DNA from: Candidatus Adiutrix sp.
GTDB taxonomy: Bacteria > Desulfobacterota > Desulfarculia > Adiutricales > Adiutricaceae
Assembly: GCA_031273445.1 (NCBI GenBank)
Contig: JAISRV010000062.1
Location: forward strand, 1-11,122
Reading direction: 5' to 3'
Length of the DNA: 11,122 bases
Each line of letters starts with the position of its first letter. Position 1 is the first letter of the stretch. The notes under the pieces were generated by a model. The model worked only from the letters and a program-made list of their open reading frames with translations, did not search any database and was not told the origin of the DNA. The position numbers and the translations under genes were made by a program. Below, piece by piece: positions 1 to 6,552 of the stretch.

Positions 1-1
1 A

Positions 2-1390
2 GCCACCCTGGAAGTGCTTTGGCAGACCGGCGTGGCCGTCTATTCGGCCGCGGCCCGGGAAATGTTCGCCGGGGCGGGCGCCAGGATTGAAAAGGATCTG
101 ATCGTCAAAATTCCGCCCTATGTAGTGGAAGAGGCCATAAGATCGGCGCCGGAAAAACTGGTTCTGGCCGGCCGCACGCCCGAGCGGGACGTGTCCGTGG
201 AAGGGCGGCGGGTCTATTTCACCAATTTCGGCGAAGGCATCAAGGTCTATGACATCGACACCGGCGAACTGCGGGCCACCACCAAGAAAGACCTGGAGCT
301 GGCGGCCCGGGTGGTCGACTATCTCGACCCCATCGACATCATGGAAAAGGCCATGGGCAGCCAGGACAAGCCGGCGAAAGTCAGCGCCCTGCACAATTTC
401 GAGGCCATGCTGACCAACACCACCAAGCATGTTTTCGGCGGGCCTGACAACGGGATAATGGTCGAATACATACTCCGCATGGCCGAGGCCATCGCCGGCG
501 GGCCGGAGTTCATGCCTTTCCGCAGCCAGGTTTCTTTCATCACCTGCCCGGTCAGCCCCCTGCAGCTGGTGGAGGAGAGCTGCGACATCATCATGGCCTC
601 GGCCCGTCACTGGGCGCCCATAAACGTGCTGTCCATGGCCATGAGCGGGGCTTCGGCCCCCATCAACCTGGCCGGCACCATGGTCACCCACAACGCCGAA
701 GTTCTGGCCGGCATCGCCCTGGCCCAGCTGACCAGAAAAGGCGCCCCGGTGATCTACGGCAGTTCCACCACGGCCATGAACATGCGCACGGCCACGGCCA
801 CCGTGGGTTCCCCGGAACTGGCCCTGATCAGCGCGGCGGTGGCCGCCCTGGCCCGCTATTATCTGCTGCCCAGCTGGGTGGCCGGCGGCTAGGCTGACGC
901 CAAGATCTCCGATGTCCAGACCGGCATCGAAAAGACTCTCACCGCCCTGACCCCGGCGTTGGCAGGCGCCAACATCATCTATGGTCTGGGTATGCTGGAT
1001 ATGGGAGTCTGCTTCTGCTACAAACAGTTGCTGATGGATGCCGATGTGGCCGACATGGTTAAATTCACCGTGGCCGGACTGCCGGTCAACGACGCCTCTC
1101 TGTCGGTGGACATCATCAAGGAAGTGGGCGCGGCCAAAAATTTCCTCAGTCATAAGGACACCTTCCAGAACCGCAAGATTCAATCCAATCCGGTTCTGTT
1201 CGACCGCAATATGCGCGGCCGCTGGGAGGAGCGCGGTTCTCAGAGCATGAGCGAGCGGGCCGAGGCCAAGCTGCGGACGATCGTCGCCCAATACCGGCCG
1301 CCTGAGCTGCCGCCGGCGGTTCGGAAAACCATTCGGGATATCGTCAACGAAGCCGAGGATAAATATGGTCTGCCCTTAAGCGTCGACTGA
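2..1390 (+). CDS. mttB: Trimethylamine methyltransferase MttB, pyrrolysine-containing, 5' partial
   Basis: MttB moves a methyl group from trimethylamine to a cognate corrinoid protein (MttC) in the cytoplasm, leaving dimethylamine. The frame is open from base 2, and the first visible residues (ATLEVLWQTGV) match family sequence some way in from the N-terminus. About 37 residues are therefore missing to the left, and the GTG at 14 is not the real start. The reading frame is interrupted only by TAG at 890-892, after LPSWVAGG, and resumes at once with ADAKISDVQTG through to TGA at 1388-1390. The amber codon is visible residue 297; adding the missing part puts it near residue 334, where methanogen MttB carries pyrrolysine. 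The visible length of 462 residues agrees with a family length of about 495-500. Read naively, it would be split into two false genes. It is first in the visible operon, with the aldehyde dehydrogenase 76 bases downstream. The corrinoid protein and the pyl genes lie outside the window. Family identity is near certain; the in vivo amine is inferred. Confidence 0.95.
890..892 (+). other. In-frame UAG codon read as pyrrolysine
   Basis: The TAG lies in frame between two halves that are both conserved MttB sequence, with LPSWVAGG before it and ADAK after it. There is no new start codon or ribosome-binding site directly downstream; the next in-frame start-like codon is near 959, inside conserved protein. 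This is the active-site pyrrolysine position of the MttB family. Decoding needs tRNA-Pyl (pylT) and PylS, which are not in the window. A sequencing error or nonsense mutation is much less likely given the exact position. Confidence 0.93.
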
Positions 1391-1466
1391 AGATTTATAG
1401 CCCCGCCTTAAATTTTGGTTTTGTTTCAACGGTCAAACAGAGTGTTTTTTGGGAGGTTCGCCAGTC

Positions 1467-2834
1467 ATGGATACGGCAAAATATGTGGAGGGCCTGATCG
1501 CCAGGGCCCGGATCGCTCAGAAGGAATATGAAGCTTTCAGTCAGGAAAGGGTGGACGCCTGCACCCGGGCGGCGGGCAAGGCGGTTTACGATCACGCCGA
1601 GGAACTGGCCCGTCTGGCTGTGGACGAGACCCGCATGGGCCGTTACGAGGACAAGATACTGAAGAACAAAGGCAAGACCAAAATGACCTGGCTCAAGCTC
1701 AAAGGTCAGAAAAGCCGGGGCATTATCCGTCATATCCCCGAACTGGCCCTGGTGGAAGTGGCCAAGCCCATCGGCGTCATCGGGGCCGTCACTCCCACCA
1801 CCAACCCGAACATGACCCCGGCCCACAACGCCATGATGGCCCTTAAATGCGGCAACGCCATTATCGTCTGCCCTCATCCCCGCTCGACCAAAAGCGCCAT
1901 AAGAACGGTGGAATTGATGCGGGAAGCCGTGGCCAAACTGGGGGCGCCGGCCGATCTGATTCAGGTGGTGGAAAGCCCTTCGGTGGAGGCTTCCACTCTG
2001 GTGATGAAAATGACCGACCTGTGCGTCTCCACCGGCGGCCCGGCCATGGTCAGGGCCGCCTACAGCAGCGGCCGGCCGGCCTTCGGCGTTGGCCCGGGCA
2101 ACGTGCAGTGTCTGATCGACCGCGGGGCGGACATAGTTGACGCGGCCAAAAAAATAAGCGCCGGACGTATCTACGACAACGGCATCTTGTGTTCCTGCGA
2201 ACAAAGCGTCATCTGTCCGGCTGAAAAATTTGACGAACTCATGGCTGAATTCGTCAAAAACGGCGCCTACCAGGTCAAAGATCAGGCGGAAATAGACCGG
2301 CTCAGGGCCAAATCTTTCCCGGATGGAGCCTCCTGCAAAGACTTCGTCGGCGCGCCCGCTCTCTTTATAGCCAAAGAATGCGGCCTCGGCGCGCCCGATG
2401 ACTGCCTTTTTTTGGCGGTCGCTCTGGAGCGTTGCGGCCGCGATGAACCGCTGGCCAAAGAAAAGCTGTTCCCGGTGCTCGGCGTTTTTAAATACCACGA
2501 CTGGAAAGAGGCGGTGGCCATCGCCCTGGCCAATCTGGAAGAAGACGGCAAGGGCCACAGCTGCGTCATCCATTCGCACGACCGGGCCAACATTGAATAT
2601 GCGGCCCTGACCCTGCCGGTGTCGCGTTTCTCCATCAACCAAACCGGCTCCAACAGTCTGGGCGGGACCATCGCCAACGGTTTGAACCCCACCGCGACTC
2701 TGGGCTGCGGCTCCTGGGGGGGCAACAGCCAGAGCGAAAATCTGTGGTTCCATCACCTGATGAACGTCAGCCGCATCGTTTATCCCATCGAAGGGGCCGT
2801 CATGCCCAGCGACGAGGAAATCTGGGCCGAGTGA
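1467..2834 (+). CDS. Acylating (CoA-dependent) aldehyde dehydrogenase
   Basis: The predicted reaction is reversible NAD(P)-dependent conversion of an aldehyde plus CoA to an acyl-CoA, in the cytoplasm. The 455-residue protein spans the single ALDH domain typical of AdhE N-domains, EutE/SucD and sulfoacetaldehyde dehydrogenase SauS. A Rossmann segment follows AKPIGVIGAVTPTTNP (about residues 99-114). Further on come STGGPAMVRAAYSSG (about 188-202) and GVGPGN (about 207-212). The catalytic cysteine is in NGILCSCEQS (Cys about 242), matching the NGxxCxxEQ pattern of acylating enzymes. There is no C-terminal alcohol dehydrogenase domain as in AdhE. The start is ATG 1467, ten bases after GGGAGG (1451-1456); the upstream in-frame TTG at 1449 overlaps that site and is rejected. 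The CoA-transferase gene follows after 29 bases. The aldehyde is unknown: acetaldehyde, betaine aldehyde, sulfoacetaldehyde and succinate semialdehyde are all conceivable. A second cysteine sits two residues from the catalytic one. Confidence 0.9.
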   Translation: MDTAKYVEGLIARARIAQKEYEAFSQERVDACTRAAGKAVYDHAEELARLAVDETRMGRYEDKILKNKGKTKMTWLKLKGQKSRGIIRHIPELALVEVAKPIGVIGAVTPTTNPNMTPAHNAMMALKCGNAIIVCPHPRSTKSAIRTVELMREAVAKLGAPADLIQVVESPSVEASTLVMKMTDLCVSTGGPAMVRAAYSSGRPAFGVGPGNVQCLIDRGADIVDAAKKISAGRIYDNGILCSCEQSVICPAEKFDELMAEFVKNGAYQVKDQAEIDRLRAKSFPDGASCKDFVGAPALFIAKECGLGAPDDCLFLAVALERCGRDEPLAKEKLFPVLGVFKYHDWKEAVAIALANLEEDGKGHSCVIHSHDRANIEYAALTLPVSRFSINQTGSNSLGGTIANGLNPTATLGCGSWGGNSQSENLWFHHLMNVSRIVYPIEGAVMPSDEEIWAE

Positions 2835-2863
2835 CCGGCGATTCTCATTCGGGGGAGAGGACC

Positions 2864-3871
2864 ATGAGCCGCGACAGTAAAGTAATGACCGCCGCCCAGG
2901 CCGTATCGGCTTTCGTCAAAGACGGCGACTGCCTGACTTTCGGCGGTTTCGTCACCAACCGCCGGGCTTACGCTCTGGTGCGGGAAATCATCCGCCAGGG
3001 CCGGAAAAATTTGTATGTGGAAAGCGGCGGCGGCGGCGGCGACATCGACCTTTTGGTGGGGGCCGGCCGCGTCGGCGTCTTCATCAACAGCTACATGGCC
3101 AATTCCGGCTATTCCATGGTCTGCCGCCGTTACCGCGAGGCCGTGGAAAAGGGAACGCTTCTCTACGACGACTATTCCCTGGACGTTCAGACCATCGTCT
3201 TCCACGGAGCGGCCCTGGGTCTGCCCTATATGCCGGTGAAAAATATGCTGGCTTCGGACCTGATCAATAAATGGGGCATTTCGGAGGAGCGGCGGCGGGC
3301 GCATCCCAAATTGCCGGACAAAAAGTTCGTCATCCAGGAAAATCCTTTCCAGCCGGGCGAGATATTGTGCCTGGCGCCGACTCCGTCCATCGACGTGGCC
3401 CTGATTCATGTCCAGACGGCCAGCCCGGACGGAACCTGTCGAATTGAGGGCCCGCAGTTTCAGGATGTGGACATCGCCGTCGCCGCCCGGCGCACCATTG
3501 TTTCCTGTGAGGAATTAATCAGCGACGAGGAGATGCGCGCCTCGCCGGACCGCAACACCCTGCCCGGGCTCTGCGTCGACGCGGTGACGCGGCTGCCTTT
3601 CGGCGCCCATCCCGCCCAGTGTTTCAACCACTATGATTATGATCCGGCCCTCTTATGGGAATATGAGGAGGCCAGCCGCGACCAGGCCGGTTTCGACGGC
3701 TTTTTGACTAAATATGTCCTCTCCCGCGCCGACCACGAACAATATCTGGCTTTCGTCGGCCAGGAACGCCTGGAAGCTCTCCGCATCAAAGACCGGGCCG
3801 TCGGTTACGTGGCCGGATTGCGTCGCGGTCGTCCCCAAGCCGTCGCCGCTGAAGAAAAGAGGCCGTCATGA
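2864..3871 (+). CDS. gctA: Class I CoA-transferase subunit A, glutaconate CoA-transferase type
   Basis: This is the alpha subunit of a family I CoA-transferase, which moves CoA between an acyl-CoA donor and a carboxylate. The 335 residues align along their length with what I recall of Acidaminococcus GctA (about 320 residues). Shared blocks include KVMTAAQAVSAFVKDGD, GGFVTNRRAYALVREI, the glycine-rich CoA-fold loop SGGGGGGDIDLLVGAGRV, ANSGYSMVCRRYREA, NPFQPGEILCLAPTP, FQDVDIAVAARRTIVSCEE and PFGAHPAQC. The start is ATG 2864, four bases after the purine-rich site GGGGGAGAGG (2851-2860). The frame is open back to 2744 inside the dehydrogenase gene, but that extension is shadow sequence. Its stop overlaps the next start as ATGA (3868-3871), so A and B are likely coupled in translation and made one-to-one. 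Similarity to GctA is strong, but substrate in this family cannot be read from sequence; in this operon glutaconate is not the obvious substrate. Confidence 0.9.
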   Translation: MSRDSKVMTAAQAVSAFVKDGDCLTFGGFVTNRRAYALVREIIRQGRKNLYVESGGGGGDIDLLVGAGRVGVFINSYMANSGYSMVCRRYREAVEKGTLLYDDYSLDVQTIVFHGAALGLPYMPVKNMLASDLINKWGISEERRRAHPKLPDKKFVIQENPFQPGEILCLAPTPSIDVALIHVQTASPDGTCRIEGPQFQDVDIAVAARRTIVSCEELISDEEMRASPDRNTLPGLCVDAVTRLPFGAHPAQCFNHYDYDPALLWEYEEASRDQAGFDGFLTKYVLSRADHEQYLAFVGQERLEALRIKDRAVGYVAGLRRGRPQAVAAEEKRPS

Positions 3872-4617
3872 GCGTTTTTACGGCCCAGCAGATGATGGCG
3901 ACGGCTTTGGCCCGTCAGGTGGTCGACGGCCGGACTTACATTGTGGGCACGGGTCTGCCTCTCATCGGCGCGGCCCTGGCCAAAAACACCCACGCTCCCA
4001 ACGCTCACCTTTTGTTTGAGACCGGGCTGATGGAGGGCAATCCCCAGGAGGCGCCCACCAGCGTTTCCGACCTGCGCATCTGCCGGGGGGCTTCGGCTTT
4101 GTGGCCTCAATACCGCTATTTCGGCTTCATGTCTCTGGCCAGCCGGCGGGGCGACATTGACGCCGGTTTTCTGGGCGGCGCCCAAATTGACCCCTACGGC
4201 AATTTGAATTCCACCAGCATCGGCGACTATTTTCATCCGGAAACCCGTTTCAGCGGTTCCGGCGGCGCCAACGGCATCGCCACCTATTGCGACACAGTCA
4301 TCATTATGAAGCATGAAAAGCGCCGCTTTGCGGAGAAGATCGATTATGTCACCAGCCCCGGCTGGGTGGATGGCCCCGGCGGCCGGGCCCGCTTGGGCCT
4401 GCCGCCGGACAAGGGCCCCCGAGCCGTGATTACGGAATTGGGGCTGATGCGTTTCGGGCCGGACAAACGGATGTATCTGGCGGAGTTTTTCCCCGGCGTC
4501 GCCCCTGAGGCGGTGGCCGAGGCCACAGGTTTCGCCCTGGATATCTCCCGGGCGGTGGAAGCCGAACCGCCCGGCGAGGAAGTTTTGCGCGTTCTCAGGG
4601 AAAAATTGGCGACCTGA
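3868..4617 (+). CDS. gctB: Class I CoA-transferase subunit B, glutaconate CoA-transferase type
   Basis: This beta subunit carries the catalytic glutamate that forms the acyl- and CoA-thioester intermediates. In the 249-residue protein it is Glu51 in LLFETGLMEG, matching the ESGLMD block of GctB (Glu54 there). Other family blocks are GTGLPLIGAALAK near the N-terminus, GGAQIDPYGNLNSTSIGDY, FSGSGGANGIATY, MKHEKRRFAEKIDYVTSPG and GWVDGPGGRARLGLP. The protein is slightly shorter at the C-terminus than Acidaminococcus GctB (about 266). It starts at the ATG overlapping the subunit A stop, with GAAAAGAGG just upstream as ribosome site. It ends 29 bases before the symporter gene. All catalytic features are present, so an active enzyme is expected. 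The CoA acceptor is unknown; a dicarboxylate, a betaine-type acid or acetate would all fit an operon with an acylating aldehyde dehydrogenase and MttB. Confidence 0.9.
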   Translation: MSVFTAQQMMATALARQVVDGRTYIVGTGLPLIGAALAKNTHAPNAHLLFETGLMEGNPQEAPTSVSDLRICRGASALWPQYRYFGFMSLASRRGDIDAGFLGGAQIDPYGNLNSTSIGDYFHPETRFSGSGGANGIATYCDTVIIMKHEKRRFAEKIDYVTSPGWVDGPGGRARLGLPPDKGPRAVITELGLMRFGPDKRMYLAEFFPGVAPEAVAEATGFALDISRAVEAEPPGEEVLRVLREKLAT

Positions 4618-4646
4618 GGGCGAAATCAGCGGGAGGAGCGGCGGCC

Positions 4647-6017
4647 GTGAGTACTCCGCACTATATCGGGGCGGTTCTGGTTTTAGGGCTGATCTCGGCG
4701 GTCGGCTATTTTTCCGGCCGCCGGATCAAATCGGCCGACGATTTCACCGTCGGCGGCCGCCGGGCCGGGGCCGGCATTGTGGCCGGAGCCCTGATCGGCA
4801 CCCTGGTGGGCGGCGCCTCCACCATCGGCACCGCCCAACTGGCTTTCAACTATGGCTTTTCCGCCTGGTGGTTTACCCTGGGCGGCGGTCTGGGCTGCCT
4901 GGCTCTGGCCGTTTTTTTTTCCCGGCGCGTCTATGAGAGCGGCATCAGCACCATGCCTCAAATTTTCGCCCGGGAATACGGCCGCCGATCCAGCACGGCG
5001 GTCACTCTATTATCCTCCCTGGGCAGTTTTCTGAGCGTTGTTTCCCAGATGCTCTCCGGCCTGGCTCTGGCGGGGGCGGCCGCCCATCTGGGTCACGCGG
5101 CCGGGACCATACTGGTGGCGGCCCTGATGATGTGCTACGTTGTTTTCGGCGGCGTCTGGGGGGCCGGCTACGTCGGTCTGGTCAAGACCATTCTGCTGTA
5201 TGGCGGGGTCGGTCTCTGCGGCCTTCTGGCCCTCAAGGCCCAGGGCGGCCCGGCCGCTTTCCAGGCCGCTCTGCCGGCCGAGCGCTATTTTAACCTGGTG
5301 GCCCAAGGGCCGGTGAAAGACCTGGGGGCCGGGCTTTCGCTGGTTTTGGGGGTTCTGACCACCCAGGCCTATATTCAGGCCATGATTTCCGCCAGGTCGC
5401 TCCGGGTCTCCCGGCTGGGCATTCTCATCAGCGCGGCGCTGATTCCCCTGGTGGGCGTGGCCGGAATTTTCGTGGGCATGTACATGAAACTGCGCCACCC
5501 GGACATAGCCTCGGCCGCCGCCCTGCCTCTGTTCATCATGGAGCAGCTGCCGCCGCTGTTGGGCGGGGCCATTCTGGCCACGCTCTTGGTGACGGTGGTG
5601 GGGACGGGGGCCGGCGTTTCCCTGGGTCTGAGCGCCATGTTCTGCAACGACATCTATAAAGTCTACCTCCGCAAAAATCCCACGGACAGGCAAAGTCTGC
5701 TGGTCAGCCGGCTGACCATCGTCGTCATTCTGGCGGCGGCCGCGCTGTTCGCCAGCGGCAACCTGGGGTCGTTGATTCTGAGCTGGAGTTTTTTGTCCAT
5801 GGGTCTGCGCGGAGCGGCGGCCTTCGCGCCCATGTGCGCCGCTTTGTTTCTGCCGGGCCGAATCAGGGCCGAATTCGCCCTGGCCTCCATTGTGGCCGGT
5901 CCGCTTTTCGTCCTGGCGGGCAAATTCACGCTGCCGGCCAGTTTTGATCCCCTGTTCATCGGCGTGGCCGCCAGCGCGGTCATCCTGGGTTTGGGCTATA
6001 AATCGAGCCGTTCCTGA
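4647..6017 (+). CDS. Sodium:solute symporter (SSS family)
   Basis: This is an inner-membrane permease expected to couple sodium inflow to uptake of an organic solute. The 456 residues are overwhelmingly hydrophobic, with about 12-13 membrane segments. The family hallmark after the first helix is visible as GRRIKSADDFTVGGRRAG (about residues 24-41), followed by GALIGTLVGGASTIGTAQLAF, typical of SSS helix 2. The length is slightly below the usual 480-520. The start is GTG 4647, eight bases after GGGAGGAG (4631-4638). It is the last gene of the operon; no convincing terminator follows. Relatives carry proline, pantothenate, choline or betaine and short organic acids, so the solute cannot be named from sequence. 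The operon suggests it imports the compound that MttB, the dehydrogenase and the CoA-transferase process. A run of nine T at 4912-4920 lies inside the gene. Confidence 0.88.
   Translation: MSTPHYIGAVLVLGLISAVGYFSGRRIKSADDFTVGGRRAGAGIVAGALIGTLVGGASTIGTAQLAFNYGFSAWWFTLGGGLGCLALAVFFSRRVYESGISTMPQIFAREYGRRSSTAVTLLSSLGSFLSVVSQMLSGLALAGAAAHLGHAAGTILVAALMMCYVVFGGVWGAGYVGLVKTILLYGGVGLCGLLALKAQGGPAAFQAALPAERYFNLVAQGPVKDLGAGLSLVLGVLTTQAYIQAMISARSLRVSRLGILISAALIPLVGVAGIFVGMYMKLRHPDIASAAALPLFIMEQLPPLLGGAILATLLVTVVGTGAGVSLGLSAMFCNDIYKVYLRKNPTDRQSLLVSRLTIVVILAAAALFASGNLGSLILSWSFLSMGLRGAAAFAPMCAALFLPGRIRAEFALASIVAGPLFVLAGKFTLPASFDPLFIGVAASAVILGLGYKSSRS
4912..4920 (+). repeat. T9 homopolymer inside the symporter gene
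   Basis: Nine consecutive T encode part of the Val-Phe-Phe-Ser stretch of a membrane helix and are followed directly by CCC. In a GC-rich gene with few long homopolymers this run stands out. It keeps the frame as given. It could be a site of polymerase or sequencing slippage, and a one-base change would truncate the symporter. Confidence 0.8.
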
Positions 6018-6114
6018 ACCCTGCCAAGCCAGCCGGGAGACGCGGACTTTTTTTAGCCGACGACCCAGGCGCCCGGCCGCCGGGCTAAAACCCGTCGACG
6101 GCGCCGGCTGGTTC

Positions 6115-6138
6115 AGCTTTAAATAGTCGAGCTTTAAA
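6115..6138. repeat. Direct repeat AGCTTTAAA x2
   Basis: AGCTTTAAA occurs at 6115-6123 and again at 6130-6138, a 15-base offset. Each copy contains the palindrome TTTAAA. The pair lies at the GC-to-AT transition about 50 bases upstream of the TATAAT box, where a regulator could bind. Function is unproven; chance in AT-rich sequence is possible. Confidence 0.4.
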
Positions 6139-6158
6139 AATGAAATAAATATATGGTT

Positions 6159-6191
6159 TTGACTGGTTTTTTTGTAATATTGCGGTATAAT
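6159..6191 (+). promoter_or_regulatory. Candidate sigma-70 promoter with perfect -10
   Basis: TATAAT at 6186-6191 is a perfect -10 hexamer in an AT-rich stretch. The best -35 match, TTGACT (6159-6164), is 21 bases away, longer than the usual 16-18; at the optimal distance only CTGGTT is found. It points towards the IS remnant and, about 350 bases on, the MCP gene. It may be the promoter of a gene since destroyed, or a weak promoter for the MCP. The call rests on the -10 box and composition only. Confidence 0.4.
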
Positions 6192-6254
6192 TGCTACCAG
6201 AGAAGGCTTAAAAGGGCGAAAAAGACGGTCGGAAAACAACCGTGGAGGAGACAT

Positions 6255-6425
6255 GAAAACACCTTGAAGTCAGACTTTCGAATGGCCCGAAACTTTTTGA
6301 AAGCCGGCCTCAGGGATTCGATAAACGCCCTGATGGCCGTCGCCGCATTCAATTTCAAGAATATGGATGCGGGAAGGCGGGGCTATGTTTTTCTTTCTTC
6401 ATTCTTCGACTTTTGGGCCTGTTAA
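6255..6425 (+). pseudogene. C-terminal remnant of an IS5-type (DDE) transposase
   Basis: From base 6264 the frame reads LKSDFRMARNFLKA then GLRDSINALMAVAAFNFKNM, to a TAA at 6423-6425. This is the recognisable tail of IS5-family transposases, whose members end with a block of the type HLKSDxRMxRNxLKG-x3-D-x-INALLAAAAFNF followed by a hydrophobic, aromatic segment. Only about 55 residues survive; the catalytic DDE core and N-terminus are absent. The preceding sequence (6153-6254) does not look like transposase although the frame happens to be open. The start given marks where similarity plausibly begins, not a start codon. The fragment has no SD of its own and cannot encode an active transposase. 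Terminal inverted repeats are not identifiable with confidence. It is a scar of past insertion and deletion between the amine operon and the MCP gene. Confidence 0.7.
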
Positions 6426-6509
6426 GGGTCTTCAACCAGCCAAACGGCTTCTCAAACAACCAGATCCTAAATACTTTTTAAGGATCGACTACTTAATTTT
6501 CAACCAAAT

Positions 6510-6544
6510 AAGGAGGGAGCATTTTTTCTTCTGATTTTAATCAG
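6510..6544 (+). promoter_or_regulatory. Strong Shine-Dalgarno plus small hairpin in the MCP leader
   Basis: AAGGAGGG (6510-6517) is a near-perfect anti-16S match, yet the candidate starts GTG 6544, ATG 6553 and ATG 6565 lie 26, 35 and 47 bases beyond it, and an in-frame TGA at 6532-6534 blocks any earlier start. Between them is the perfect inverted repeat CTGATT-TT-AATCAG (6531-6544), which could fold into a short hairpin. Either the hairpin shortens the effective distance, or the SD serves as a standby site, or it belonged to another gene disrupted here. Confidence 0.45.
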
Positions 6545-6552
6545 TGGAATTT

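Larger units (their letters stand above)
6018..6254. other. Intergenic region after the symporter gene
   Basis: I see no credible gene. GC-rich sequence up to about 6110 gives way to AT-rich sequence. An inverted repeat with 8-base arms (TTTTAGCC 6051-6058, GGCTAAAA 6083-6090) encloses a nested GCCCGGC/GCCGGGC pair (6071-6077, 6079-6085). It lacks a downstream T tract on either strand, so I do not call it a terminator. A direct 9-base repeat, a perfect -10 box and a purine-rich GGAGGAG (6244-6250) with an ATG at 6253 follow; that ATG opens a frame of only four codons (ATG AAA ACA CCT TGA). Confidence 0.6.

Noticed and set aside
1391..1466. Possible attenuator or internal terminator between mttB and the dehydrogenase gene (TGTTT/AAACA followed by T6)
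   Set aside because: The stem is five A/T-dominated pairs with an 8-base loop and would not be stable; the T run directly precedes the SD of the next gene.
1395..2756. Long minus-strand open frame (453 codons) opposite the aldehyde dehydrogenase gene
   Set aside because: It is antisense to a clear ALDH gene; its translation is rich in Gly/Arg/His/Gln low-complexity sequence typical of shadow frames in GC-rich DNA, and no family is recognisable.
2744..2863. N-terminal extension of the CoA-transferase A frame into the dehydrogenase gene
   Set aside because: GctA similarity begins at ATG 2864, which has a purine-rich SD; the upstream part is out-of-frame dehydrogenase sequence.
6051..6090. Inverted repeat TTTTAGCC/GGCTAAAA as a rho-independent terminator of the operon
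   Set aside because: No T tract follows the stem on either strand: T lies 5' and A lies 3' in both readings, and the GC core is nested with a near-zero loop.
6159..6191. TTGACT plus TATAAT as a full consensus sigma-70 promoter
   Set aside because: The 21-base spacer is too long for a strong promoter; only a low-confidence call on the -10 box was kept. No sigma-54 spacing of GG and GC fits either.
5010..6254. Long minus-strand open frame (414 codons) opposite the symporter gene
   Set aside because: The Gln/Gly/Arg-rich composition is what antisense of a GC-rich membrane protein gives; there are no motifs, and the plus strand encodes a clear SSS symporter.
6468..6492. Flagellar/chemotaxis sigma-28 promoter (TAAA-N15-GCCGATAA) before the MCP gene
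   Set aside because: TAAA is present at 6468-6471, but the sequence at the right distance does not match the -10 element.
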